Positions 1 to 5,807 of a stretch of DNA of 9,449 nucleotides are shown piece by piece (positions within the stretch are counted from its first letter, which is position 1; every line of letters starts with the position of its first letter). A model generated the notes under the pieces. It ran no database searches and was not told the DNA's origin. It saw only the letters and a program-made list of their open reading frames with translations. This stretch comes from Deltaproteobacteria bacterium (GTDB lineage Bacteria; Desulfobacterota; Binatia; DP-6): the NCBI GenBank assembly GCA_005879245.1, contig VBLA01000044.1:1-9449 (forward strand), written 5' to 3'. The position numbers and the translations under genes were made by a program.

Positions 1-160
1 GGCTTCGAATCCCCACCAGCTCATCTCGCAGCTCCTTGCCCACCGCCGGATCCGTGCGAATGAGGTCGAGGCCTGCACGCACCTTGCGCTTGAGCTCGGG
101 ATGAAGGCCTCGCACGAGCTCCTCGATCCGTCCCGGCACCCGAAGGCGGTAGGACTCCAT
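1..160 (-). CDS. RelE/ParE-type toxin, partial (N-terminal part)
   Basis: This is the 53-codon N-terminal part of a small toxin reading off the left edge of the window. The translation opens MESYRLRVPGRIEELVRGLH and continues with PELKRKVRAGLDLIRTDPAVGK. That is the usual start of the RelE/ParE toxin fold: a first beta strand, then two basic helices, the second ending in a short 'D-P' turn. Known members of the superfamily either cleave mRNA at the ribosome or inhibit gyrase, and the catalytic C-terminal half is outside the window, so the activity cannot be assigned. The ATG lies 18 bases after the antitoxin stop and in the same frame, which fits an antitoxin-first operon with translational coupling. 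No clear Shine-Dalgarno is visible before it. An overlapping ATG at 179 opens another frame with an arginine-, glycine- and alanine-rich product and is judged a shadow. Confidence 0.75.
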   Translation of the reverse strand, partial: MESYRLRVPGRIEELVRGLHPELKRKVRAGLDLIRTDPAVGKELRDELVGIRS

Positions 161-178
161 GATCCCGCGCCGCTCGCA

Positions 179-442
179 TCAGTCCTCGGGCAAGAGCTCG
201 TCCAGCGTGTAGATCTTGGCGCCGCGCTTGAGCCCCCGCAGGCCACGCTGAATCTCGGCCATGAACTCCGGGTCCGAGCGGATCACCTGCGTCTCCTTCC
301 ATCCCTCGTACTCGTCGGGGCTGACGAGCACCGCCGCCGGGCGGCCGTTCCGGGTGATCACGATCTCCTCATCCGTTTCCACGACTTGATCCACCAGGCG
401 GCTGAGATTTGCCTTCACCTGGGCGAGCGGCAGTGTCTTCAT
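179..442 (-). CDS. Phd/YefM-family antitoxin
   Basis: The product is an 87-residue antitoxin that should bind and neutralise the downstream RelE/ParE toxin and repress its own promoter. The N-terminus reads MKTLPLAQVKANLSRLVDQV, followed by EEIVITRNGRPAAVLVSPDE (residues 25-44). Both are hallmark segments of the Phd/YefM DNA-binding fold. Residues 45-87 form the toxin-wrapping tail, ending KIYTLDELLPED. The start at 442 was chosen over an upstream in-frame start at 508 for two reasons. A purine-rich GGGAGGG lies 3 bases before it, and the longer start would place the 20-bp palindrome (459-478) inside the coding region. The length is normal for the family (about 80-90 residues). The toxin start follows 18 bases after the stop. 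Family assignment is confident; autoregulation is inferred from the palindrome. Confidence 0.9.
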   Translation of the reverse strand: MKTLPLAQVKANLSRLVDQVVETDEEIVITRNGRPAAVLVSPDEYEGWKETQVIRSDPEFMAEIQRGLRGLKRGAKIYTLDELLPED

Positions 443-445
443 CGA

Positions 446-452
446 CCCTCCC
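446..452 (-). promoter_or_regulatory. Ribosome binding site deciding the antitoxin start
   Basis: On the minus strand GGGAGGG lies 3 bases before the ATG at 442. It is the only good Shine-Dalgarno-like sequence near the two possible starts (442 and 508), so it supports the shorter 87-residue antitoxin. Confidence 0.6.
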
Positions 453-458
453 GGAAAC

Positions 459-478
459 TTGGTCACAATTGTGACCAA
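459..478. promoter_or_regulatory. Perfect 20-bp palindrome, probable toxin-antitoxin operator
   Basis: TTGGTCACAATTGTGACCAA is identical to its own reverse complement over all 20 bases. It sits 16 bases upstream of the antitoxin start codon, directly before the Shine-Dalgarno. Phd/YefM-type antitoxins are known to repress their own operons by binding palindromes in this position, so an autoregulatory operator is the natural reading. The AT-rich core (CACAAT on the minus strand) could double as part of a -10 element, but no matching -35 was found at 17-18 bases. The palindrome is seen in the sequence; the operator role is inference. Confidence 0.7.
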
Positions 479-730
479 AGCCTTACCTTCGAGGGCCACA
501 CCCGTCAAGCCTTTGCGGGGGCGGCCACTTCACGTCGGACGACTGACTGGCTGCCGCGCGCTGCTCGCCGCTCGTCCTGCCCACGCGCGTTGCGAGTCGT
601 ACGCGGTGTTGCCGAAGCTTCCCTCTATCGCGAGCGCCTCGCCGCGACGAGGCGCGGCTGCAGGGAGCCGCTCGTGGAGATCGCCTTCGCAAACCTCACG
701 CCGTGATCGGAACTTCTGCTCCATCGCGCG

Positions 731-759
731 TTGACATGTGTACCACATGCACCTATGCT
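731..759 (+). promoter_or_regulatory. Sigma-70-like promoter with internal inverted repeat, upstream of the RHH antitoxin
   Basis: A perfect -35 TTGACA (731-736) is followed by a 17-base spacer and a -10-like TATGCT (754-759, 4 of 6 consensus bases). The expected transcription start, about 7 bases past the -10, is 766, which is the A of the antitoxin ATG, so the mRNA may be leaderless. An inverted repeat CATGTG-TAC-CACATG occupies 735-749, overlapping the -35 and the spacer. Another CACATG follows at 763-768. An antitoxin bound there would block RNA polymerase, as is usual for VapB/FitA autoregulation. The elements are visible; the regulatory function is inferred. Confidence 0.6.
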
Positions 760-765
760 TCGCAC

Positions 766-996
766 ATGTCCGTCATGGTCCAGATCCGGAACGTTCCCGA
801 TCCCCTCCACCGGAAGCTCAAGGCCCGCGCCTCCCTTGCCGGCATGTCGCTGTCGGACTACCTGTTGGCCGAGCTGGGGCGAAGCGCGGAGCGGCCGACG
901 CGGACAGAGTTGCTCGAGCGGGTAGCCCGCCGTACCGTGGTCGAGCCGCGGCCCCGTCCCGTCGCGGTCATCCGCGCTGAGCGCGAGCGACGTTGA
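766..996 (+). CDS. vapB: FitA/VapB-type ribbon-helix-helix antitoxin
   Basis: The product is a 76-residue DNA-binding antitoxin for a PIN-domain toxin. Residues 4-11 (MVQIRNVP) form the DNA-contacting beta strand. Residues 12-26 (DPLHRKLKARASLAG) are helix 1, and 27-37 (MSLSDYLLAEL) are helix 2, the classic FitA/Arc-like ribbon-helix-helix. The C-terminal tail, with TRTELLERVARR followed by an arginine- and proline-rich stretch, is the usual toxin-binding segment. Start choice: 766 fits the promoter at 731-759, 775 is an alternative three codons later, and a start at 703 would put the promoter inside the gene. There is no Shine-Dalgarno before 766, which suggests leaderless translation. The stop (994-996) overlaps the TTG start of the PIN gene as TTGA, showing translational coupling. 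The antitoxin looks intact while its toxin partner is broken. Confidence 0.85.
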   Translation: MSVMVQIRNVPDPLHRKLKARASLAGMSLSDYLLAELGRSAERPTRTELLERVARRTVVEPRPRPVAVIRAERERR

Positions 997-1281
997 TCGT
1001 CGTCGACGCATCCGCGGGTGCAGGCGCTGAGACGCTACGCGCGGAGCGGGCAGATGAGCGAGCGGCGGGCAGCGGAGGCCCTCGAGGACCTCGCCGACCT
1101 CGATCTCAGCCGGTATCCGCACGATGTTTTTCTGCCGCGGATTTGGGCGCTCCGGCGCAACGCGACGGCCTACGATGCTGCCTACCTGGCGCTCGCCGAG
1201 ATGCTTCCGGCTCCGCTTCTCACCGCGGACGCGCGGCTCGCGAAGGTCCCGGGCGTACGGGCCCGCGTCGAGGTGGTGTAG
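993..1281 (+). pseudogene. vapC: VapC/FitB-type PIN-domain toxin, disrupted by an out-of-frame internal deletion
   Basis: PIN toxins are Mg-dependent RNases that use about four acidic residues. Translation from the TTG at 993 begins MIVVDASA, the standard PIN N-terminus with the first catalytic Asp at residue 5, then turns into nonsense. One base later (from 1018, the other frame) the family pattern resumes as VQALRRYARSGQMSERRAAE. It continues through RNATAYDAAYLALAE (third acidic site) and LLTADARLA (fourth acidic site) to a natural stop at 1281. The segment that normally lies between DASA and the 'QALRRYA' helix is absent. It is roughly 33-35 residues in this family and includes the helix after DASA and the second acidic residue. 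The two parts encode about 96 residues against the usual 130 or so. The loss is not a multiple of three, so no complete toxin can be made. The cause is either a real deletion or an assembly error. Confidence 0.8.
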
Positions 1282-1335
1282 CTGCCTCCTGAGCCGCTCC
1301 AGCTCGAGCCGGGTCCTGGACGGTCTAGTTGGCGC

Positions 1336-2187
1336 TCACCGCGCGCGCGGCGCGAGCCGCCGGACGCTCATCCCCGTCACCGAGAAACGCTCGAGGGCGC
1401 GCTCGAACCCCGCCTTGATTTCCTCGGCGATGTCGATCCGATAGGCCCACTCGGCCGACGTTTCCTGGCGCCGGCGCCATGCCGGCAGACCGATGCGCCG
1501 GATGGCGCGGCGGTGGCGGTCCGGCGTCTCCCAGTCGAGGCCGTGGCACTCGAGGTACGCGACCTCGGGGCCGAGGCCCGCGAGGAGCGCGGCCCACTCT
1601 CCGTAGACCGCCGCGTCCCGCGCCCGCGAGCGAGCGACCAATAGCTCGGCCGCATCAGGGGGGAGCACGAAGGACGGGACGAGGAGATCGAGCCGCTCCT
1701 CGACGCCGAGCTGTCCAGCCATGAGCCGGTTCACGAGCACCTCGGTCGCGTAAAGCGGCAGGTGATGGGAGCGATGCGCCTTGGGGGTCCGTCCGATCAC
1801 GAGGACGCGATGGCTCCCGGCCACCCGGAGCGTCGCGCGGAGCTCCCGGGGCGTACGCCGGAGCCAGTGCAGCACGCGATCGAGGTCGAGGTAGTGCACC
1901 CGGGCTGCACCGCGCGCGAGCGCGGCCCGGATCGCGAGGCGATAGAGCGGCCCGCGGACGTTCGCCGCCGGTGTGCCCGCGTGGATCCCTGCCTCGGCGA
2001 GGAACGCCGTCAGGCGAGGCGCCGTCGGCGGGCTGGTCGCGACGGCGATCCCGCGATAGAGCCGCGCGAGACGCGGGAGCGCTCGCCGGAGCTCCTCGCC
2101 GAGCGCGCCCCGCGGGTCGTGCACCGTGGCGGCGAGCGCGACGTCGAGCGGTCCGGGCTCGCGCCGGCGCCGCTTACGTCGCGGCAC
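1336..2187 (-). CDS. Uncharacterised protein with glycosyltransferase-like features
   Basis: This 283-residue protein is not assigned to a named family with confidence. Its layout resembles small GT-A type nucleotide-sugar transferases: a first beta strand LDVALAATVHDP (residues 14-25), then IAVATSPPTAPR (47-58). A helix then leads into RVHYLDLDRVLHWL (96-109), where DLD at 101-103 could be the metal-binding DxD motif. It ends with ECHGLDWETPDR (213-224), rich in acidic residues, and a C-terminal helical part. No signal peptide or membrane segment is visible. The basic N-terminus (MPRRKRRRRE) comes from reading in the tail of the upstream gene. The GTG start at 2187 lies 14 bases inside the end of the acyl-CoA synthetase gene, so it is probably made by translational coupling as the last gene of the operon. 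The gene itself is well supported by coupling and length; the glycosyltransferase idea is inference only. Confidence 0.7.
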   Translation of the reverse strand: MPRRKRRRREPGPLDVALAATVHDPRGALGEELRRALPRLARLYRGIAVATSPPTAPRLTAFLAEAGIHAGTPAANVRGPLYRLAIRAALARGAARVHYLDLDRVLHWLRRTPRELRATLRVAGSHRVLVIGRTPKAHRSHHLPLYATEVLVNRLMAGQLGVEERLDLLVPSFVLPPDAAELLVARSRARDAAVYGEWAALLAGLGPEVAYLECHGLDWETPDRHRRAIRRIGLPAWRRRQETSAEWAYRIDIAEEIKAGFERALERFSVTGMSVRRLAPRAR

Positions 2188-3745
2188 CGAGCAGAGCCGC
2201 TGCCTCCCTGCGGAGGCGGAGCTTGTCGGGCTTCCGTGTGCCCGTGCGCGGGAAGTCCGTCTCGCTGCGGAGGAAGAAGTGGCGCGGCACCTTGTAGACG
2301 GCGAGCTCGCGGCGACAGTAGGCGCGGAGCGCCTCCTCGTCGACGCCGGGGTCGGCGACCACGAACGCCACCACCACCTCGCCGCGCACGGGGTCGGGCG
2401 CGGGGACGACGCAGGCAGCGTGCACCTGCGAGTGGCGCTCGAGGGCGGCCTCGACCTCGGCGGGCGAGACGGTCGCGCCGGCGCTCTTGATCACGTCACG
2501 CAACCGTCCCGTGAAGTGCAGGCTGCCGTCGGCGTCGAGGTGGCCCAGGTCACCTGTGTGGAAGAACCCCTCCGCGTCGAAGCAGTCCTGCGGCTCGAGG
2601 CCGTAGTAGCTCCGCATGAGGCTCGGCCCGCGCACCAGAATCTCACCGTCGACGCCGGACGGCGCGGGCTCACCGCTCGCGGGATCGACGACGCGCAGGA
2701 CGACCCCCGTGAGCGGGCGGCCGTTGGAGCCCCGGCGTACTGCGACCGGATCGGTCGCGCGCGTCGAGGTGACGCAGGTCGCGGTCTCGCTCATGCCATA
2801 CGTTCCGACGCAGAGGTGGTCGGCGGGGCAGAACTTGGCGATGATGGGCGTGTTGCCGGCCATCCCCTTCCTGAAGGCGACGGGCGTGCCGGCAAGCCGC
2901 GGGTGCTCGAGCAGCGCCGGCACGAGATTCGAGCCGATCAGGATCGTCGGGCGCTCGTGCTGGATGAGATCGAGGGCAGCGTCCGGGTCGGGCCCGGCCT
3001 GCAGCACGATCGTCGCGCCGGCGGCGAGCGTCGCGAGCGCGCCGGTGACGAACCCCCCCGTGAAGAAGAGCGGGAGCGCGGCCCACCAGCGGTCGTCCGG
3101 CGTGTAACCGAAGGCCTCCGCGAGCACGCCCGCCTGATGGACGAGCGCGGCGTGATCGTGGACCGGTGCCTTGGGGGCTGCGGTCGTGCCGGAGGTGAAG
3201 AAGACGGTCGCCAGCTCTGCCGGCGCGACCTCGCTCTGCAGCGCACGCACGACCTCCAGGGGGACGCTCTCCCCGGCGCCGGCCAGGCGCTCGAGGTCGT
3301 CGACCATGAAAATGCGGCGGAGCGCGGGCACCTCGGGGACGAAGAGCGGCCCCCCGTCTCCAGGGAGCGCCGGTGACACCTCGCCGAGCCGCGCCAGGTA
3401 GTCGTGCCCGAGGAAGCGCGGCTGGACGACGAGGAGCTGCACGTCAGCGTGCACGAGCGACCGGCGCAGCTCGGGAGCCGGCGAGAAGGTGTTGAGCGCA
3501 ACGACGAGCGCGCCCAGCCGGAAGCCGGCGAAGGCCGTGAGGAGCCACTCGGCGCGGTTCGGCAGGAGGATGCCGATCCGTGTCTCCTTGCCGACGCCAA
3601 CGGTGACGAGCCCACGCGCGATCCGCTCGGTCGTCACGGCGAGCTCCGCATAGGTCCAGCGGCGCGCCCCGTCGACCAGCGCCTCGCGCTCCCCGTGCCG
3701 CGCGGCCAGGTCGTCGAGCCAGTCGGCGAGCGTCGCCTTCGTCAT
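2174..3745 (-). CDS. AMP-forming acyl-CoA synthetase (ANL superfamily, FadD-like)
   Basis: This 523-residue cytosolic enzyme should activate a carboxylic acid with ATP and CoA to an acyl-CoA through an acyl-adenylate. The motifs are in the usual order: phosphate loop TSGTTAAPK (residues 184-192), YGMSET (316-321), TGDL (397-400), GRLRDVIK (413-420) with the hinge region, and PRTGTRK (499-505), where Lys505 aligns with the catalytic lysine. The length is normal for the family. Two glycines of the usual phosphate loop (TSGTTGxPKG) are alanines here, which is uncommon, and the glycine before the catalytic lysine is arginine. The start ATG overlaps the stop of the CoA-transferase as ATGA, and the stop overlaps the next gene by 14 bases, so it is the middle gene of a coupled operon. 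The neighbouring CoA-transferase suggests a shared acid or acyl-CoA. The chain length or substrate cannot be read from the sequence. Confidence 0.93.
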   Translation of the reverse strand: MTKATLADWLDDLAARHGEREALVDGARRWTYAELAVTTERIARGLVTVGVGKETRIGILLPNRAEWLLTAFAGFRLGALVVALNTFSPAPELRRSLVHADVQLLVVQPRFLGHDYLARLGEVSPALPGDGGPLFVPEVPALRRIFMVDDLERLAGAGESVPLEVVRALQSEVAPAELATVFFTSGTTAAPKAPVHDHAALVHQAGVLAEAFGYTPDDRWWAALPLFFTGGFVTGALATLAAGATIVLQAGPDPDAALDLIQHERPTILIGSNLVPALLEHPRLAGTPVAFRKGMAGNTPIIAKFCPADHLCVGTYGMSETATCVTSTRATDPVAVRRGSNGRPLTGVVLRVVDPASGEPAPSGVDGEILVRGPSLMRSYYGLEPQDCFDAEGFFHTGDLGHLDADGSLHFTGRLRDVIKSAGATVSPAEVEAALERHSQVHAACVVPAPDPVRGEVVVAFVVADPGVDEEALRAYCRRELAVYKVPRHFFLRSETDFPRTGTRKPDKLRLRREAAALLGAAT

Positions 3746-4950
3746 CCCCCGACGACGCCCTCGGTGCGGAGGCCTTCGATCTCGTGGTCGGGGACACCGA
3801 GCTCCCGCAGCACCGCGGTCGTGTCGCCACCGAGCATGGGCGCGAGCGAATCGACCCTTGAGGGCGTCGCGCCGAGACGGACCGCCGGCCCCACCACCCG
3901 CACCCCGCCGAGCTTCGGGTGTTGCCGCTCGACCACGGTCCCGAGGGCGCGGATCTGCGGCCCCGCGAGCACGTCCTCGATCCGCTCCACGGCGCAGGCG
4001 GGGACGTCGGCCCGCTCAGCGAGACCGAGCCAGTGTGCGCGCTCGCGCTGCGCGAACTCTGCCTGCAGGAGCGGTATGAACTCCGCCTTGTGCAGCACCC
4101 GATCGCGGTTCGAGCGGAAGCGGGGATCCGCGAGGAGGTCCTCGCGCCCCATGGCCGCGGCGTAGCGCTTCCAGAAGGCATGCGTGAGGCAGGCGAGGAC
4201 GAACCAGCCGTCGCTCGCCCGGAAGGCCTGATACGGGCAGATGTCGGGGTGACCGGTCCCGAACGGCTCGTAGTGCGTGCCGAGCGTCAGCACGTTGGTG
4301 GCGATGTCGGCGAAGGTCGAGAGGACGGCCTCGAGCATGGCGAGCTCGACGCGCTGCCCGCGGCCCGAACGCTCGCGCTCGAGGAGCGCGCCGAGAATGC
4401 CGTAGGCGGCGTAGATGCCGCTCGTGATGTCGGCGACGGGCGGCGCGGCCTTGATCGGCGGGCCGCCCGGCTCCCCCGTGAGCCCCATGAGCCCGCTCCG
4501 CGCCTGCACGATCAGGTCCATGCCGGGCGCCTGGGCGAGGGGGCCGATCGGGCCGAAGGCGGTGATCGAGCAGTACACGAGCCGTGGGTTCCGCGCGGCG
4601 AGCGCGTCGTAGCCGAGGTCGTAGCGATCGAGAACCCCGGGACGGAGGTTCTCCACGAGGACGTCGGAGGCGAGGGCGAGCCGCTCGATCAGGTCGCGGC
4701 CACGCGGCGTCTGGAGGTCGATGGCGCAGCTCCGCTTGTTCCGGTTGAGACCCTGGAAGTTGTAGCTGCCGACCTCCGGGGGCACGTCGCCCGCGTAGCG
4801 GATGCCGTCGCCGCGCCCGGGCTTCTCCACCTTCACCACGTCAGCCCCCATGTCGCCGAGGAGCGTCGTGCACCAGGGGCCGGCCGCCTGATGTGTGAGG
4901 TCGCACACGCGGATGCCCGCTAGGGGTCGCCGTCGCGTCGTTGCGTCCAT
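3742..4950 (-). CDS. Class III (CaiB/BaiF) CoA-transferase
   Basis: This 402-residue enzyme of the formyl-CoA transferase/carnitine CoA-transferase family should move CoA between two carboxylic acids through an aspartyl-CoA intermediate. The typical landmarks are all present: LAGIRVCDLTHQAAGPWCTT near the N-terminus (10-29), DMGADVVKVE (33-42), NRNKRSCAIDL (69-79) and ENLRPGVLDRYDLGYD (100-115). The catalytic Asp is residue 145 in APGMDLIVQARSGLMGLTG. ADITSGIYAA and GRGQRVELAM follow. The length is normal and no key position is missing. It is the first gene of a three-gene minus-strand operon and its stop overlaps the acyl-CoA synthetase start (ATGA). No Shine-Dalgarno is evident before the ATG. 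Members of this family act on many substrates, and this one carries no signature I would trust to name the acid. Confidence 0.93.
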   Translation of the reverse strand: MDATTRRRPLAGIRVCDLTHQAAGPWCTTLLGDMGADVVKVEKPGRGDGIRYAGDVPPEVGSYNFQGLNRNKRSCAIDLQTPRGRDLIERLALASDVLVENLRPGVLDRYDLGYDALAARNPRLVYCSITAFGPIGPLAQAPGMDLIVQARSGLMGLTGEPGGPPIKAAPPVADITSGIYAAYGILGALLERERSGRGQRVELAMLEAVLSTFADIATNVLTLGTHYEPFGTGHPDICPYQAFRASDGWFVLACLTHAFWKRYAAAMGREDLLADPRFRSNRDRVLHKAEFIPLLQAEFAQRERAHWLGLAERADVPACAVERIEDVLAGPQIRALGTVVERQHPKLGGVRVVGPAVRLGATPSRVDSLAPMLGGDTTAVLRELGVPDHEIEGLRTEGVVGG

Positions 4951-4957
4951 CCGGGCA

Positions 4958-4987
4958 CTGCTAACGTGGCGCCGACGCGACCGTCAA
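4958..4987 (-). promoter_or_regulatory. Weak candidate promoter of the CoA-transferase operon
   Basis: On the minus strand TTGACG (4987-4982, 5 of 6 bases of a -35) is followed after 18 bases by TAGCAG (4963-4958, 3 of 6 bases of a -10). The predicted start of transcription would be at or just before the ATG at 4950. The -10 is poor, so this is only a candidate. Confidence 0.2.
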
Positions 4988-5027
4988 CCGGGCCTACTCA
5001 AACAGGAGCGTGATCGAGGCTGCGGTC

Positions 5028-5141
5028 CGCGGGAGAGGGGGCACCGTCTCCGCTTCGGTTCGGGGCCGCCGAGCCACTGGGCTCGGTCGGCTGTCTCGCC
5101 CGGCCCCTCACAGGCGCTGCGACGGCGCCCCCTCTCCCGCG
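5028..5141. repeat. 114-bp nested inverted repeat
   Basis: The outer arms at 5028-5048 and 5121-5141 are 21 bases each and complementary at 20 of 21 positions (the single mismatch is A5043 against C5126). They share the core CGGGAGAGGGGGC. Nested between them, GCCG-CCGAGCC (5065-5075) pairs with GGCTCGG-T-CGGC (5080-5091) to give an 11-bp stem with one bulged T and a 4-base loop, ACTG. No run of T follows either strand, so it is not an ordinary intrinsic terminator. No transposase and no obvious target-site duplication flank it. It lies between two genes that point away from each other. It could be a small non-autonomous mobile repeat, a protein-binding palindrome or a structured leader of the plus-strand gene. 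Confidence 0.7.
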
Positions 5142-5192
5142 ACGCGCGTCCCGCCGGAATCCCGCCCCTAGAACGAAGCGTCGGCCGAGGGT

Positions 5193-5774
5193 ATGGAGGG
5201 CGCCATCGACGCCAGGCTCCGTCGCCTCGCCCGGGAGGTCGAGAGCCGGCCGGACAAGACCCCCGGTAGCGACTTCGTCGCCGCCCTCTCTGCGCTGGCG
5301 CGCGCAGGCGCCGATTTCGTCGTCGTCGGCGTGGGGGGGATCAACTTCTACGCGCAGGACCCCTCCGAAGCGGTGGCAACGCTCGACCTGGACGTATTGC
5401 TGCGCCCGGATCCAGCGGTGCTCCGCGCAGCCGTAGCGGCCCTTCACGGCCTGAGTTTCACCTTCGCGGCAGGAGGCGAGCCCTTCGTCGATCTCGCCGA
5501 CGACGAAGCGCTCGCAGCCGTGGTACGCCGGCGGGCCACTCTGACGGCGCGCGACGCGCACGGCACGCAGATCGACCTCATGCTGACGATCACCGGCGCG
5601 CGCTACGCTGAGCTCGAGGCGGACGCCGTCGCGTTCCGGCTGGGCGACGTCACCGTGCGCGTCGGTCGCCTCGAGCGGCTGCTGCGCGCGAAGGAGGCGG
5701 CCGGTCGCGCGAAGGATCGCGAGTTTCTGCGCGCGTTCAGGGCTCGCCTCGAGAAGGACCGCACGCAGCGTTGA
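5193..5774 (+). CDS. Nucleotidyltransferase-fold protein (AbiEii/MNT-like)
   Basis: This 193-residue protein has the pattern of the DNA polymerase beta-type nucleotidyltransferase superfamily as seen in AbiEii/DUF6036-like and minimal nucleotidyltransferase families. The segment FVVVGVGGINFY (42-53) carries the glycine turn. TLDLDVLL (63-70) holds the DxD metal-binding pair Asp65/Asp67, and QIDLM (126-130) gives a third acidic residue, Asp128. The C-terminal helix ERLLRAKEAAGRAKDREFL (161-179) has the conserved K and K-D that close the active site in this group. Relatives act as the toxin half of toxin-antitoxin or abortive infection pairs, or as nucleotide-modifying enzymes of unknown role. 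Here no partner gene lies on either side, on the same strand. The ATG at 5193 is preceded by GAGG only 2 bases away, a poor Shine-Dalgarno, but no better in-frame start exists before the conserved region. It is convergent with the gene ending at 5808, with a 33-base gap. Confidence 0.75.
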   Translation: MEGAIDARLRRLAREVESRPDKTPGSDFVAALSALARAGADFVVVGVGGINFYAQDPSEAVATLDLDVLLRPDPAVLRAAVAALHGLSFTFAAGGEPFVDLADDEALAAVVRRRATLTARDAHGTQIDLMLTITGARYAELEADAVAFRLGDVTVRVGRLERLLRAKEAAGRAKDREFLRAFRARLEKDRTQR

Positions 5775-5807
5775 TTGGCAGCGCAGCACCGTCGCCGCGC
5801 CGAGCGG

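Larger units (their letters stand above)
443..765. other. Intergenic region between two divergent toxin-antitoxin modules
   Basis: This 323-base gap contains no gene that I can support. It holds the left module's ribosome binding site and palindrome (446-478) and the right module's promoter (731-759). Between them, 479-730 has open frames on both strands, but their products are arginine-, serine- and alanine-rich and resemble no family. I see no tRNA, terminator or long repeat in it. Confidence 0.6.

Noticed and set aside
993..1292. Continuous 99-codon frame from the TTG at 993
   Set aside because: Only its first 8 codons (MIVVDASA) match the PIN family. The rest is an out-of-frame reading after the deletion.
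1282..1335. Terminator in the convergent gap between vapC and the minus-strand operon
   Set aside because: Only weak short GC inverted repeats and no T-tract on either strand.
2126..3376. 416-codon plus-strand open frame
   Set aside because: It is antisense to the acyl-CoA synthetase, which has all the family motifs in order. The plus-strand product resembles nothing.
3919..4923. 334-codon plus-strand open frame
   Set aside because: It is the antisense shadow of the class III CoA-transferase.
5065..5091. Hairpin as an intrinsic terminator
   Set aside because: The stem is strong but no run of T follows on either strand, and both flanking genes point away from it.
4998..5789. 263-codon minus-strand open frame opposite the nucleotidyltransferase gene
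   Set aside because: The plus-strand frame carries GG, DxD and the closing K-D helix of a known fold; the minus-strand product does not and would run through the inverted repeat.
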